From assembly GCF_014646275.1 (NCBI RefSeq), contig NZ_BMND01000026.1:42695-106694 (forward strand): a DNA stretch of 64,000 nucleotides. The letters are read 5' to 3'. The position numbers and the translations under genes are program-made. The notes beneath the pieces were generated by a model that ran no database searches, was not told the DNA's origin, and saw only the letters and a program-made list of their open reading frames with translations. Shown here in pieces: positions 7,882 through 16,198 of this stretch. The DNA comes from Streptomyces kronopolitis. GTDB taxonomy: Bacteria; Actinomycetota; Actinomycetes; Streptomycetales; Streptomycetaceae. Within the stretch, counting starts at the first letter, position 1. Each line of letters starts with the position of its first letter.

Positions 7882-9024
7882 GGTTGGGGCACCTTCAAAC
7901 GGCAGCACGAGCAGCTGATTCCCGACATCGAGGCAATGGCCGTGCGCGGACTCGCCTTCGGTGTCCACCTCGTTCTTGCCGCCAGCCGCTACAACGAGAT
8001 CCGACCCGCGCTCAAAGAGCAACTCGGCACCAGGCTGGAACTTCGGATGGCCGACCCCCTGGATTCCGAGCATGACCGGAAGCGCGCCCGCAACGTGCCC
8101 ACAGCCCGTCCCGGTCACGGCCTTGCCCGGGGCGGCCTGCACTATGTGGCTGCGCTGCCCCATGCCGGCGGCGTCGACTCGGCGCTTGATCACTCCGGCG
8201 CCACATCGGACCCCGCCGGACTGGTCGCAGCCATCACGTCGAGCTGGTCGGGCCCGGTGTGCCCACCTGTGCGCATGCTCCCGGAGCGACTGCACGCCGA
8301 TGCTCTTCCCAAAGCAAGTGAAACACCTGACTTGGGCTTCGCGGTGGGGTTGGACGAAGCGACCTATGCCCCCGCCTACATCAACTTCGATACCGACCCG
8401 CTCCTCGTCATTTATGGCGAAAGCGAGTCTGGGAAGAGCACCTTGCTTCGCCTGCTGGCCCGGCGTCTCGCTGAGAGACACGAGCCCCGTGAAGCGCTGG
8501 TGATGGTCGGGGATTACCGACGTGCTCTGCATGGGCAACTCCCTCAGGGCCATGTGCTGCACTACGCACCCGCTTCGGCGTCCCTTGAAGAGGGACTCAA
8601 CCGACTCGTCCCGCTGCTACAAGCCCGGATGCCTACCGCCGACGTAACTGCCGAGCAGATGCGTGCCCAGAGCTGGTGGCACGGCCCTGAAGTCTTCGTC
8701 ATGGTCGACGACTACGACCTCGTCGCGCTCCCTTCCGGCAACCCCCTCGAAGCGCTGACCGAATACCTTCCTTACGCCCGTGACATCGGCTTGCGTGTGA
8801 TCGTCGCTCGTTCCACGGCCGGCGCGGCCCGCACATCTTTCGATCCGGTCACCCGGCGCCTCAAAGAACTCGGTGCAGTGGGCGTCATCCTGTCCGGGGA
8901 CCCCGGTGAGGGGCCCCTCGTAGGCAGCACCAAGGCCGTTGCCATGCCGCCTGGGCGGGCTCAGCTCGTCACTTCCCGGCAGCACCCTCGCGTTATCCAG
9001 ATCGGCTGGTGCGCCCTCGAATGA
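7882..9024 (+). pseudogene. eccC: 5'-truncated eccC (type VII secretion ATPase, C-terminal ATPase domain)
   Basis: From about 7882 the frame reads GWGTFK and continues into a stretch typical of the end of EccC, the FtsK/SpoIIIE-like motor of type VII (ESX) secretion. It includes RGLAFGVHLVLAASRYNEIR, then ELRMADPLDSE, a Walker A GESESGKST around 8419, and a Walker B-like VFVMVDDYD around 8690. Full EccC proteins have about 1,300 residues with N-terminal membrane segments and three ATPase domains. Only about 380 residues remain, and no other ESX gene is nearby. The break abuts the recombinase-like gene, so insertion probably caused it. An ATG at 7936 could start a shorter protein, but function is doubtful. 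Confidence 0.8.
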
Positions 9025-9591
9025 TCCGCAGTCATGACCGCAGCCGGAGCTGTGAGGGGAACGTCGAATGCTTTTGTTGGAACCGAACCTCAGCGATGTT
9101 TGATGCGCGTACGGAATACGTGCTCCTCCCTCCGCGCCTGTGCCACGCCGTCCGGAAGAGAAGCCCACCGCCGACCAGCCACTGAGCCCAGTGGATAGCC
9201 AAGGTGGCGAAGCGGAGCGCCGCCAGGCGCACAGCAACTTGGGCGTATGACTCTGCCAATCCGACGGGGGAGCGCGGCAAACCCAATGCATGGAGGCTGA
9301 ACCTGGGCACGGAAGGAGTGCTACACGCTCTTGGCTGTCGATCACGACGAGAGTGGCCAAGCGCCGGAATCGAGGACAGGGAGATGCATGGGACCACCTG
9401 CACCAGGTGGCTGAATAAGCAGCCACCTGGTGCATCCAAAAGGCGGAAGAGCTGAGATAACAGCGGCTTGCGCAGCAGGCGGGCGCCTGACCGAACAGGG
9501 GAAACCGGCTGGTGCGGGCGGGCAGCGTGAGGTGGCATTCGCCGGCACAGGCCGTCTCGGCTCCTCGTCGGTGGTTGGGGAACGGTCGCCG
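9025..9591. other. Gene-free stretch between the eccC remnant and the biosynthetic cluster
   Basis: These 567 bases lie between two convergent genes. Open frames exist on both strands, but none has a recognisable domain or Streptomyces-like codon bias. The stretch contains a strong 15-bp hairpin (9399-9434) and may be decayed mobile DNA. Confidence 0.5.
9399..9434. terminator. 15-bp perfect hairpin, probable bidirectional terminator
   Basis: TGCACCAGGTGGCTG (9399-9413) is exactly complementary to 9420-9434, with the loop AATAAG. It lies between convergent genes (eccC remnant and cluster methyltransferase), which fits a shared terminator. Confidence 0.65.
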
Positions 9592-10446
9592 TCAGCGGTG
9601 GGCGGCGGGTACGGTGCCGACGGCCAGTACGTTGCCTTCGCTGATGTAGCCGTCGGGGTCGTTCAGCGGGTGGTCCGGCGCGGCGGGGTCGGTGAACCGT
9701 TGCCACTCCTTGCTCAGGCCGAGCGTCAGGGCCTGCCCGGCGAGCTGGGCACAGGCCGCGGCGTAGAAGTCCGTTGCGGCGGGGGTCAGGGGTGTGTGGT
9801 GCTCGATCAGGATGGTCTGCTGGCGCACCTCGGTGAGTCCGGCCTGCTTGAGGTGGCGGTACAGCTCCCGTGTGCGCAGCAGCTGGCGGGCGTAGCCCGG
9901 TGCGGCGCCTGCGGCGCGGAAGAAGTCGCTGAACAGGTAGGGGTCGGCGGGCCGTGCGGTGATCAGGTGAGCGTCGAGGTCCTTGACGGCCACGGTGCCG
10001 CCCGGGCGTACGACGCGGCTGAACTCGGCGAGTGCAGCAGCCAGTTCGTCGTCGTCGAGGTACTGGACGGTGTTGGAGCACCACACGCCGTCGAAGGAGT
10101 CGTCCGGGTAGGGCAGGTCGAGCAGGCTTGCCCTGCGCACCTCGACGGGACAGGGCAGCTGCCAGTCCTTGACTCGCCGCGCGGCGAGCGCGACATTCTC
10201 CTCCGCGAGGTCGACGGCGGTGACCCTGCCGCTCGCGCCGACGAGGGAGCCTAGCTGCGGCAGGAAGTCGCCGGAGCCGCAGCCCGCGTCGAGCACGTGC
10301 TGTCCCGGCCCGAGGCCGGACTGGTTGAGGAGGCTGAGGTAGGGACGCTCGCAGGCGCGGAAGTGGGTGTCGACGATGGCGTGGTGAGTGAAGCCAAGGC
10401 CGGTCGACGAGGTGTAGCCCCAGTCCTTGTGATCTTCGGTCAGCAT
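9592..10446 (-). CDS. SAM-dependent methyltransferase, class I
   Basis: This 284-residue methyltransferase has the SAM-binding motif VLDAGCGSGDF at residues 51-61, an acidic loop TAVDLAEEN about 25 residues later, and a post-motif VVRPGGTVAVKDLD. The overall look is UbiE/COQ5-like, as in many natural-product O- or C-methyltransferases. It is the last gene of a twelve-gene minus-strand operon and overlaps the preceding hydrolase gene by 7 bases. The target atom cannot be inferred from sequence. The stop lies about 160 bases from a strong hairpin terminator. Confidence 0.88.
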   Translation of the reverse strand: MLTEDHKDWGYTSSTGLGFTHHAIVDTHFRACERPYLSLLNQSGLGPGQHVLDAGCGSGDFLPQLGSLVGASGRVTAVDLAEENVALAARRVKDWQLPCPVEVRRASLLDLPYPDDSFDGVWCSNTVQYLDDDELAAALAEFSRVVRPGGTVAVKDLDAHLITARPADPYLFSDFFRAAGAAPGYARQLLRTRELYRHLKQAGLTEVRQQTILIEHHTPLTPAATDFYAAACAQLAGQALTLGLSKEWQRFTDPAAPDHPLNDPDGYISEGNVLAVGTVPAAHR

Positions 10447-11270
10447 GACGGGGCTCCGTTCCCGGTGCCGACGCCGGTGGGTGTCACGGGGCGGTCGTGG
10501 TTCGTGGCAGCGATCTCGTCGATGAGGTCGCGCAGGGCCGCGGTGACCGCTTCGGGGGCTTCCAGGGGCTGCAGGTGTCCGGCGTCCGCCACGGTGACGA
10601 GACGCGCGTGCGGCAGGGTGTCAGTGACGTGGCGGGACTCATCGGCGTCCACCAGTTCGTCCTCGGCTCCGGCGATCACCACGGCGGGCACCCGGGCGGC
10701 GCGCAGCACGTCGGTTGAGTCGGGGCGCGCCGCGATGGCCTGTTGGGCCCAGGCCAGGGCAGCCGGGTCGGCAGCGTGGGCGTCGGCCAGGACGCGGGCC
10801 AGGACCTCGGGGCTGCGCTGCCGGGTCGTGGCGCCGAGGAGCGCGGGTGTGGCGCGCTCCACGACGGCCCGCCCGGTCTGCTCGTCCTGGACAAGCTGGG
10901 CGAACTGCAGGCGCTGAGCAGCGGCTTCGGGGCTGTCGGTGGTGGCTCGCGCGGACAGCAGGGCGAGTCCCGCGACCCGGTCGGGAAAGCGCCTCAGGAA
11001 CGCCATCGCCGCGTAGCCGCCCATGGACGATCCGGCCAGGACCGCCCGGTCGATGCCGTGCTCGTCGAGTGTGCGAGCTAGGTCATCGGCCACCACGTCG
11101 AGGGACGGCGGCGCGTCGCCGAGCGGGGTGGCGCCGAAGCCCCGCTGGTCGGGGGCGAGGACTGGGTGGCCAAAGGCGCGCAGGGTGCTCGCTTGGTCCT
11201 CCCACATCGTGGCGTGCAGTGACAGGGCGTGGAGCAGCACCACGGGTACGCGGGTCGCCGAGGCGCTCAT
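10440..11270 (-). CDS. Alpha/beta hydrolase
   Basis: This 276-residue alpha/beta-hydrolase-fold enzyme has the oxyanion region VLLHALSLH near residue 11, the nucleophile elbow GSSMGG (S82) and a C-terminal catalytic His in DAGHLQPLEAPE. It resembles 3-oxoadipate enol-lactonase-type hydrolases. In the cluster it could release or edit an acyl intermediate or hydrolyse an ester. It overlaps both neighbours by a few bases and is clearly co-translated. Confidence 0.88.
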   Translation of the reverse strand: MSASATRVPVVLLHALSLHATMWEDQASTLRAFGHPVLAPDQRGFGATPLGDAPPSLDVVADDLARTLDEHGIDRAVLAGSSMGGYAAMAFLRRFPDRVAGLALLSARATTDSPEAAAQRLQFAQLVQDEQTGRAVVERATPALLGATTRQRSPEVLARVLADAHAADPAALAWAQQAIAARPDSTDVLRAARVPAVVIAGAEDELVDADESRHVTDTLPHARLVTVADAGHLQPLEAPEAVTAALRDLIDEIAATNHDRPVTPTGVGTGNGAPSC

Positions 11271-11905
11271 CGGGCGGCCCCCGCTTCTGCCGCGGAGATG
11301 AACTCGCGTACGTGAACGGGGAGTTCACGTTCACGGCGCCAGGCCACGGTGACCGGGGCGGGCGGCAGGTCGTGGATGGGTACCACGCGGATGCGGGGCG
11401 GTGCGATGTCGGCAAGCGACAGGAGCGAGATGTGCACCGCCTCGCACTGGGACACCAGGCGCATCATCTCGGGGATGGCACTGACCAGATGGCTGCGGCG
11501 GATAGGGCGGCCCGCCGGGGTGCGTGGCGGTACGACCTCGTCCCACACGTAGCCGGGGAAGCTACCGGGCCGGGCGAAGGTGTCGTAGTCGGCGAGTTCC
11601 TCGATGGAGACCGACTCCCGGGCGGCGAGCGGATGGCCTGCGCCGACGACGACGGCTCGGGCGTCCTCGGTGAGTACCCGACTGGTGACCAAGTCGGGTT
11701 CCGTGAGCCCGAACTTGATCATCATCAGGTCCAGTTCGTCTGCGCGTACGCCGCGGAATGGGTCGGCGACGTCATACTCGCTCAGCCGCACGGCGGCCTC
11801 GTCCCATCCGGCGAGCCGGATGATGTGGGACGCCACGTCGGCGGAGCCGTGGTAGCCGAACCGGATGACCCGGGTGTCGGTGGCGTTCGGGGCCGGTTCA
11901 GGCAA
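11267..11905 (-). CDS. Stand-alone LysR-type effector-binding domain (no DNA-binding domain)
   Basis: This 212-residue protein corresponds only to the substrate-binding half of a LysR-type regulator. It has two periplasmic-binding-like lobes with the landmarks RFGYHGSADV, LDLMMIKFGL, VVVGAGHPLA and a C-terminal PVTVAWRRERELP. The family's roughly 65-residue N-terminal winged helix is missing. The upstream gene ends 8 bases inside this one, in a different frame, with no remnant of a helix-turn-helix, so this is not simple truncation at the start. It may have been recruited as a ligand-binding or enzyme-like protein, or it may modulate another regulator. It sits mid-operon among biosynthetic genes. 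Confidence 0.75.
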   Translation of the reverse strand: MPEPAPNATDTRVIRFGYHGSADVASHIIRLAGWDEAAVRLSEYDVADPFRGVRADELDLMMIKFGLTEPDLVTSRVLTEDARAVVVGAGHPLAARESVSIEELADYDTFARPGSFPGYVWDEVVPPRTPAGRPIRRSHLVSAIPEMMRLVSQCEAVHISLLSLADIAPPRIRVVPIHDLPPAPVTVAWRRERELPVHVREFISAAEAGAAR

Positions 11906-12641
11906 GGAAGGCCTCCTCGGTCAGTCCGGCGGCGGCCTTCAGCCGGCCGGGGAGCTGGTGTTCGGTGACGACGCGCACGCTGGCCAGGTGCGCGGGCAAC
12001 CCGGCCATGCGGGGCACCTGACGCAGGATCAGTCGGTCGCCGGGGGCGATGAGGCCGTCCAGGACCGCTTCGACGAGCACGTGGTTGACGTGCACGAGGG
12101 CCTCGGAGACGGTGCAGTCGACGGTGGCGACATACAGCTCGCGGTACACGCTGGGGCGGCTCCCGAGGCGGGGCTCACCGGGGATCTCGACGAGGGTGTC
12201 CGGGCGGGCCGGCAGGGCGGCTGGGCCGTCGAAGAGTTTCAGGAGCCGCCGCAGTCCGGCCGTCTCCGCAGCGGGTCCGGGCGCGGTCCACGCCGCTGAG
12301 AGGTCGGGGGCGAGGTGCACGAAGGCGAACCGGTCGCGCAGGTGCGCCGGGTTGCCCGCGAGGAACACGGTGCGGGTGAACGAGGCGCGCCAGGCGGCCA
12401 CTCGCTCCGGCCCCACCCCCAGGGCGAACGCGCAGGTGTCGCGAGCCCATTGGGCGAGGTCGAGGCTGCGCAGCACCACGGCGGCCAGGGCGCTCGCGTC
12501 GGTGTCCTCGGCCGCGATGTCGCGCTGGGCCGCCAGGAGGCCGTCGTAGGTGTCCAGGTCGTGCCGGGCGGCGAGGTCGGGTCGTGCGGCCCGGATGCGT
12601 CCTGCGGCCTGTTTACGCAGGCCGTGCTGGATCAATGTCAT
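11898..12641 (-). CDS. Protein of unknown function (cluster operon)
   Basis: I do not recognise this 247-residue protein. It is soluble, without signal peptide or membrane segments, and rich in Ala, Leu, Asp and Arg. Landmarks are YDGLLAAQRDIAAEDTD near residue 30, FALGVGPERVAAWRASF near 70-90, and YRELYVATVDCTVSEALVHV in the C-terminal half. The ATG at 12641 overlaps the stop of the preceding gene (ATGA), which decides the start although the frame is open further upstream. The tight pairing with the 384-residue unknown upstream suggests that they act together. Confidence 0.7.
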   Translation of the reverse strand: MTLIQHGLRKQAAGRIRAARPDLAARHDLDTYDGLLAAQRDIAAEDTDASALAAVVLRSLDLAQWARDTCAFALGVGPERVAAWRASFTRTVFLAGNPAHLRDRFAFVHLAPDLSAAWTAPGPAAETAGLRRLLKLFDGPAALPARPDTLVEIPGEPRLGSRPSVYRELYVATVDCTVSEALVHVNHVLVEAVLDGLIAPGDRLILRQVPRMAGLPAHLASVRVVTEHQLPGRLKAAAGLTEEAFLA

Positions 12642-13789
12642 GAGAACACCGTCGTCAGGAGGTCCGAGGCGGGTGCGGCGCGGCGCTTGCCGAGCAGGCC
12701 GGAGGTCAGCCGGTAGGGATCGATGTACAGGTGGTCCTTGCGGTGCTGGGCGAGGCGCTCCGCAAGCGGTCGCGGCGGCTTCTGCGGTGCCGACGCGAGG
12801 AGCTGCTCGGCCCGCTTGAGGCTCTGGTGCAGCAGGTCGGCGCGGAAGGACTGCTGTCGGCCCGGCCCGAGCATGGCGATGAAGTACAGCCGCATGCCCA
12901 GGCGGACGGCGGCCGCGTCGTGCTCGCCACACACGGTCCGCAGGAGCGCGCCGGCGTGCACGTCGCGCCAGCCGCCTTGGCGGGCCGAGCGGATCTTCCC
13001 GTCGATGGGCACCCTGCCGAGGCTCACCCGCCGCACGCTGGGGCCAAGTGCCGTGAGGACCCGTTCCAGCTGCTGGTAGTCGGGGGCGAGCTCACTGTCG
13101 TAGAGCAACACCACTTCGTCGAAGTCTACTGCGAGGGGCAAGAGTTCACGCAGCGCGCAGGCCAGGTAGTTGGGGCGGCCGTCGGCCGTGACCAGCTGCC
13201 GCAGCGGCAGCCCGAAGCGGGTGAGGTCCAGGTAGACGGGCCCGCCGACCGCGCGATGGTCCAGGCATATACCGAGGTCGGTGAGGCGGTCCAAGGCGGC
13301 GTCGAGGGTGAAACCGGGCGGCTGGTGAAGCAGCAGACCGGGGTCGTGCAGGCCGAGTGCGGCGTAGTGCTCGCTCCACAGCCTCAGGACGCGGGCGCTG
13401 GCGGGGTGCACCCAGCCGCGCTCGGCCGCTTCGGCGTAGGGCCGCAGGGCCTGGACCGGTGCGCGCTGCGCCGCGCGGAAGTCGACGTACAGCTCGCCGA
13501 TGCGGTCCTCGGTGAGTTCGTCGTATCCGGTGTCACCGCGGGTGCGGTCGAGGAACTCCCAGAAGCCCAGGGTCTGTTCGGTGGGGTGGTAGGTGGTGTG
13601 GCTGTAGCGGTAGGTGACGTCGGCCAGGGACTGGGTGGCTCGGTACATCACGTCCGTCCACAGCAGCCCCTTGAGGTGGCTGGGGGTCAGCGGCTTGGAC
13701 GGGGTGACGGTGATCGGCGCGAGCAGGACGCGGCGCCGGCCCGACGGCGTCGGGTGCGGCCTTGGCTGCTCCACGGAGAGGGCCGTCAT
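12638..13789 (-). CDS. Protein of unknown function (cluster operon)
   Basis: This 384-residue protein is unassigned. It has no transmembrane segments and no nucleotide-binding loop that I can see. Striking conserved-looking blocks are SHLKGLLWTDVMYRATQ (about 37-53), TLGFWEFLDRTRGDTGYDEL (about 75-95), and LTRFGLPLRQLVTADGRPNY in the middle. A mixed alpha/beta-looking region follows (VVLLYDSELAPDYQQLERVL). It starts with ATG at 13789, overlapping the flavoenzyme stop by 4 bases, and its own stop overlaps the next unknown gene. An enzyme on an aminoacyl or sugar intermediate is conceivable, but nothing in the sequence proves it. Confidence 0.7.
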   Translation of the reverse strand: MTALSVEQPRPHPTPSGRRRVLLAPITVTPSKPLTPSHLKGLLWTDVMYRATQSLADVTYRYSHTTYHPTEQTLGFWEFLDRTRGDTGYDELTEDRIGELYVDFRAAQRAPVQALRPYAEAAERGWVHPASARVLRLWSEHYAALGLHDPGLLLHQPPGFTLDAALDRLTDLGICLDHRAVGGPVYLDLTRFGLPLRQLVTADGRPNYLACALRELLPLAVDFDEVVLLYDSELAPDYQQLERVLTALGPSVRRVSLGRVPIDGKIRSARQGGWRDVHAGALLRTVCGEHDAAAVRLGMRLYFIAMLGPGRQQSFRADLLHQSLKRAEQLLASAPQKPPRPLAERLAQHRKDHLYIDPYRLTSGLLGKRRAAPASDLLTTVFS

Positions 13790-15231
13790 ACGAGAATCCC
13801 CTCGGCTGCCATGACCCTGCGGACGAGCTCGTCCCTGCCGGGTTCCTCGGGCCGTGCCGGGGCGGGCGGTCCTGCCTGCCGGACGCGGGCGAGGAACGTG
13901 TCGTCGCCGAACACATCCGCGGGCGTGCTGAGCGTCATAAGGATGCGGGTCAGTCCACGCCAGACGGTGCCGTCGCTGCGCGCCGCGGCCGCCACCTCGT
14001 CGAAGCCGGGCGGGCCGTCCTGCGTTCGGACCGGCGCGGGAGCGGGCGTGCCGTCGACGGCGGCCCGCCAGCGGGCGATGCGCAGCCGGTCGGACGCGGC
14101 GGACTGTTCGTACCAGGGCAGGAACAGTTGCTGCGTCATCCGTGCCACGGCCTTGCGCTGCGCGATGTCGACGTCCGGCCGCCCGGCGAGCAGGTCGGCG
14201 AGCCGGAAGGCGTGCTCCAGGGCGAGCGACATGCCGCGGCCGAACAGCGGATTGGTGATACAGGCCGCGTCGCCCACCGGGAACAGCCCCGCGACCGGGG
14301 ACTGCTGGGTGCTCGCCGTGCCCCAAAAGGCGTTGGGCGGACTGGTGATCGCGCTGACGGGGGAGATCGGCGCGCTGACGCCGCCTTCCAGCCACGGGGC
14401 GAGGCCCGGGGTGGCGAGCGCCGCCGCGGTGAATCCCGCCCGGGTGCGCAGGCCGTGCAGCGCCCGGTCGCCGGGTAGGGTGGCCAGGGCAATGGAGAAG
14501 ATGTCATTGTCGCCCGGGTGCAGGACCCCCGCGTAGTGGCTGAAGATGTCACCGACGGCGTTGCCGCGGTTGATCAGCCCCGGCAGGGTGCTGCTCTTGA
14601 GCCGGTAGAAGCGGGAGTAGCCGGTGAGCCCGGCCGGGCTGGTGCGGTCGGCGGCGAGCGGTATACCCGCGTTGCGCAGCCAGGTGTGCGACAGGGCGCG
14701 GCGCCCGGTGGCGTCCACCACGATGTCGGCGGGTATGCGCTCTCCGCCGCCGGTGGCAACGGCGCGCACCCGCTGTGCCGGCCGGTCGAGTTCGATGCCG
14801 TCGACGGTGGTGTCGTGCCGGATGGTGACGCCGGGCAGGTCGCTGACCGCTCGGTGGAGGATCAATTCCAGGCTGGAGCGGCGGCAGCCGAGTGCGACCA
14901 GTTCGTGGTCGCCGGGCTCGGGCGCGCGGTGGGTCGAGCTCGCGGGCAGGGCGTCGGTGAGGTCGAGGGTGGGGGCGCCCGCGACCCGTGCCGCGGCGAG
15001 CACCTGCGGGGCCCGCTCGCGCAGCACCTGTACGCCGAGTGAGGTCAGGGTGTGCGAGTGCAGCCCCTGCGGCACGGTCGGGCGCTTCCACCAGGAGGTC
15101 GCCTCGGCGATGGACCACTGGGGAGGCTTCGGCGCCCGTTCGAGGACCAGCACGCGGTAGCCGATGCCGGACAGCGCCATCGCGCTGGCGAGCCCGGCGA
15201 CGCTGCCACCAGCGATCACTGCTGTTGGCAC
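13786..15231 (-). CDS. FAD-dependent monooxygenase/oxidoreductase
   Basis: This 481-residue flavoprotein opens with the FAD-binding GGSVAGLASAMALSGIGYRV (GxGxxG-like, residues 8-27) and has a second FAD motif, GLFPVGDAACITNPLFGRGM, around residue 340. This arrangement is typical of aromatic-hydroxylase/geranylgeranyl-reductase-type enzymes. The GTG at 15231 follows the upstream stop by one base and gives the canonical N terminus. The C-terminal hundred residues are less conserved and include Pro-rich parts. It probably hydroxylates, epoxidises or desaturates an intermediate. Confidence 0.85.
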   Translation of the reverse strand: MPTAVIAGGSVAGLASAMALSGIGYRVLVLERAPKPPQWSIAEATSWWKRPTVPQGLHSHTLTSLGVQVLRERAPQVLAAARVAGAPTLDLTDALPASSTHRAPEPGDHELVALGCRRSSLELILHRAVSDLPGVTIRHDTTVDGIELDRPAQRVRAVATGGGERIPADIVVDATGRRALSHTWLRNAGIPLAADRTSPAGLTGYSRFYRLKSSTLPGLINRGNAVGDIFSHYAGVLHPGDNDIFSIALATLPGDRALHGLRTRAGFTAAALATPGLAPWLEGGVSAPISPVSAITSPPNAFWGTASTQQSPVAGLFPVGDAACITNPLFGRGMSLALEHAFRLADLLAGRPDVDIAQRKAVARMTQQLFLPWYEQSAASDRLRIARWRAAVDGTPAPAPVRTQDGPPGFDEVAAAARSDGTVWRGLTRILMTLSTPADVFGDDTFLARVRQAGPPAPARPEEPGRDELVRRVMAAEGILV

Positions 15232-15232
15232 G

Positions 15233-16090
15233 TCAGTGCCGCCGTCCGTGGACGAAGAAGACGCGGCGTACGTCGCGTTCCTCGCGCGGCGGCACCGGGT
15301 CGGGCCAGCGCCCGAAGTCCGCGCCCTCTTCCCCTGGCTGGGTCGCCTGCACGGTGAAGCCGTGGCCGTTGAACAGGGCCTCCGGTTCATCCGTGCCAAA
15401 CAGCCAGGGGCAGCCCCATCGCTCGAACACGTCGAGCAGGCCGTGCATATGGGGCAGGGCCAGGGCGGCGGCGTTAACGATGTCGGCGGCGATCCGGCTG
15501 CCGGGAGCGGAGATCGCGGCGACCCGCTCGAGGATGCGGTGGGTGTCGCGCTCGGGGATGTAGTAGAGCAGTCCCTCAAGCAGCCAGGTGGAGGGGACGC
15601 TGGGGTCGTACCCTGCGGCCTGCAGGTCGTCCTCCCAGGAGGGCGAGGTGAGGTCGACGGCGACCTTGCGGTGGTCGGCGCGCGGCTCGACGTCGCCGAG
15701 CCGCTCCTGCTTGTACGCGAGAACGGCCGGCCGGTCGACCTCGAACCAGCGCACGCGGCCGGGCCAGTCGAGCCGGTAGGCGCGCGAGTCCATGCCAGCG
15801 GGGGCGAGCACGATCTGGGTGGTCTCCGGGTCGGCTGCCGCCTGCTGCAGGTAGTCGTCGAAGAACCTGGTGCGGATGGCGTTGTAGTCGGGGGTGCTCG
15901 GCAGGGTCCGCTCGCGGCCGGGCGGGAAGGTGGCCGCGCGGACCTCAGCGAGCAGTTCGGGGCCGATGTCCCCGGCGAGCGCCGCAGCGTACGGGTCCTC
16001 GTACAGCCGATCCGGGCGCTTGGTCTCGGCAGCACGCAGTGCGGCGGTGAGCAGTGCGGTCCGTTCGACGGCGTCCAGTGATGCGGTCAT
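15233..16090 (-). CDS. LCM-family SAM-dependent methyltransferase (TIGR00027 type)
   Basis: This 285-residue member of the leucine-carboxyl-methyltransferase-like family is common in actinobacteria. Signatures are TALLTAALRAAETKRPDRLY at the N terminus with EDPYAAALAGD, then VLAPAGMDSRAYRLDWP (SAM motif), WFEVDRPAVLAYK, and STWLLEGLLYYIPE. Relatives methylate carboxylates or hydroxyls in secondary metabolism. It starts at ATG 16090 and ends 1 base before the flavoenzyme start. A hairpin lies in the 108-base gap upstream, so its expression may differ from that of the GH3 gene. Confidence 0.88.
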   Translation of the reverse strand: MTASLDAVERTALLTAALRAAETKRPDRLYEDPYAAALAGDIGPELLAEVRAATFPPGRERTLPSTPDYNAIRTRFFDDYLQQAAADPETTQIVLAPAGMDSRAYRLDWPGRVRWFEVDRPAVLAYKQERLGDVEPRADHRKVAVDLTSPSWEDDLQAAGYDPSVPSTWLLEGLLYYIPERDTHRILERVAAISAPGSRIAADIVNAAALALPHMHGLLDVFERWGCPWLFGTDEPEALFNGHGFTVQATQPGEEGADFGRWPDPVPPREERDVRRVFFVHGRRH

Positions 16091-16115
16091 TGCTGTCCTT
16101 ACCTTCTTCTCTGTG

Positions 16116-16144
16116 CGTGAGGGGCCGAGCGTCGGCCCCTCACG
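16116..16144. terminator. 13-bp perfect inverted repeat between GH3 and methyltransferase genes
   Basis: CGTGAGGGGCCGA (16116-16128) pairs perfectly with 16132-16144 around GCG. It is in the only sizeable gap of the twelve-gene minus-strand operon, so it may terminate or attenuate transcription there. No T-run follows. Confidence 0.5.
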
Positions 16145-16198
16145 TGCCCGTCTGCGGCGGGGTGTCCGCAGTACGGGGTCGGGGCGCTGTCGGCGCTC

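Noticed and set aside
9025..9591. Minus-strand frame at 9032-10084 as a gene
   Set aside because: It overlaps the methyltransferase in another frame, is Arg/Pro-rich, and has no supported start or domain.
11898..13789. Assignment of the unknown pair to valanimycin-type azoxy enzymes
   Set aside because: A vague resemblance came to mind because of the kinase and carrier context, but no specific motif could be verified from the sequence.
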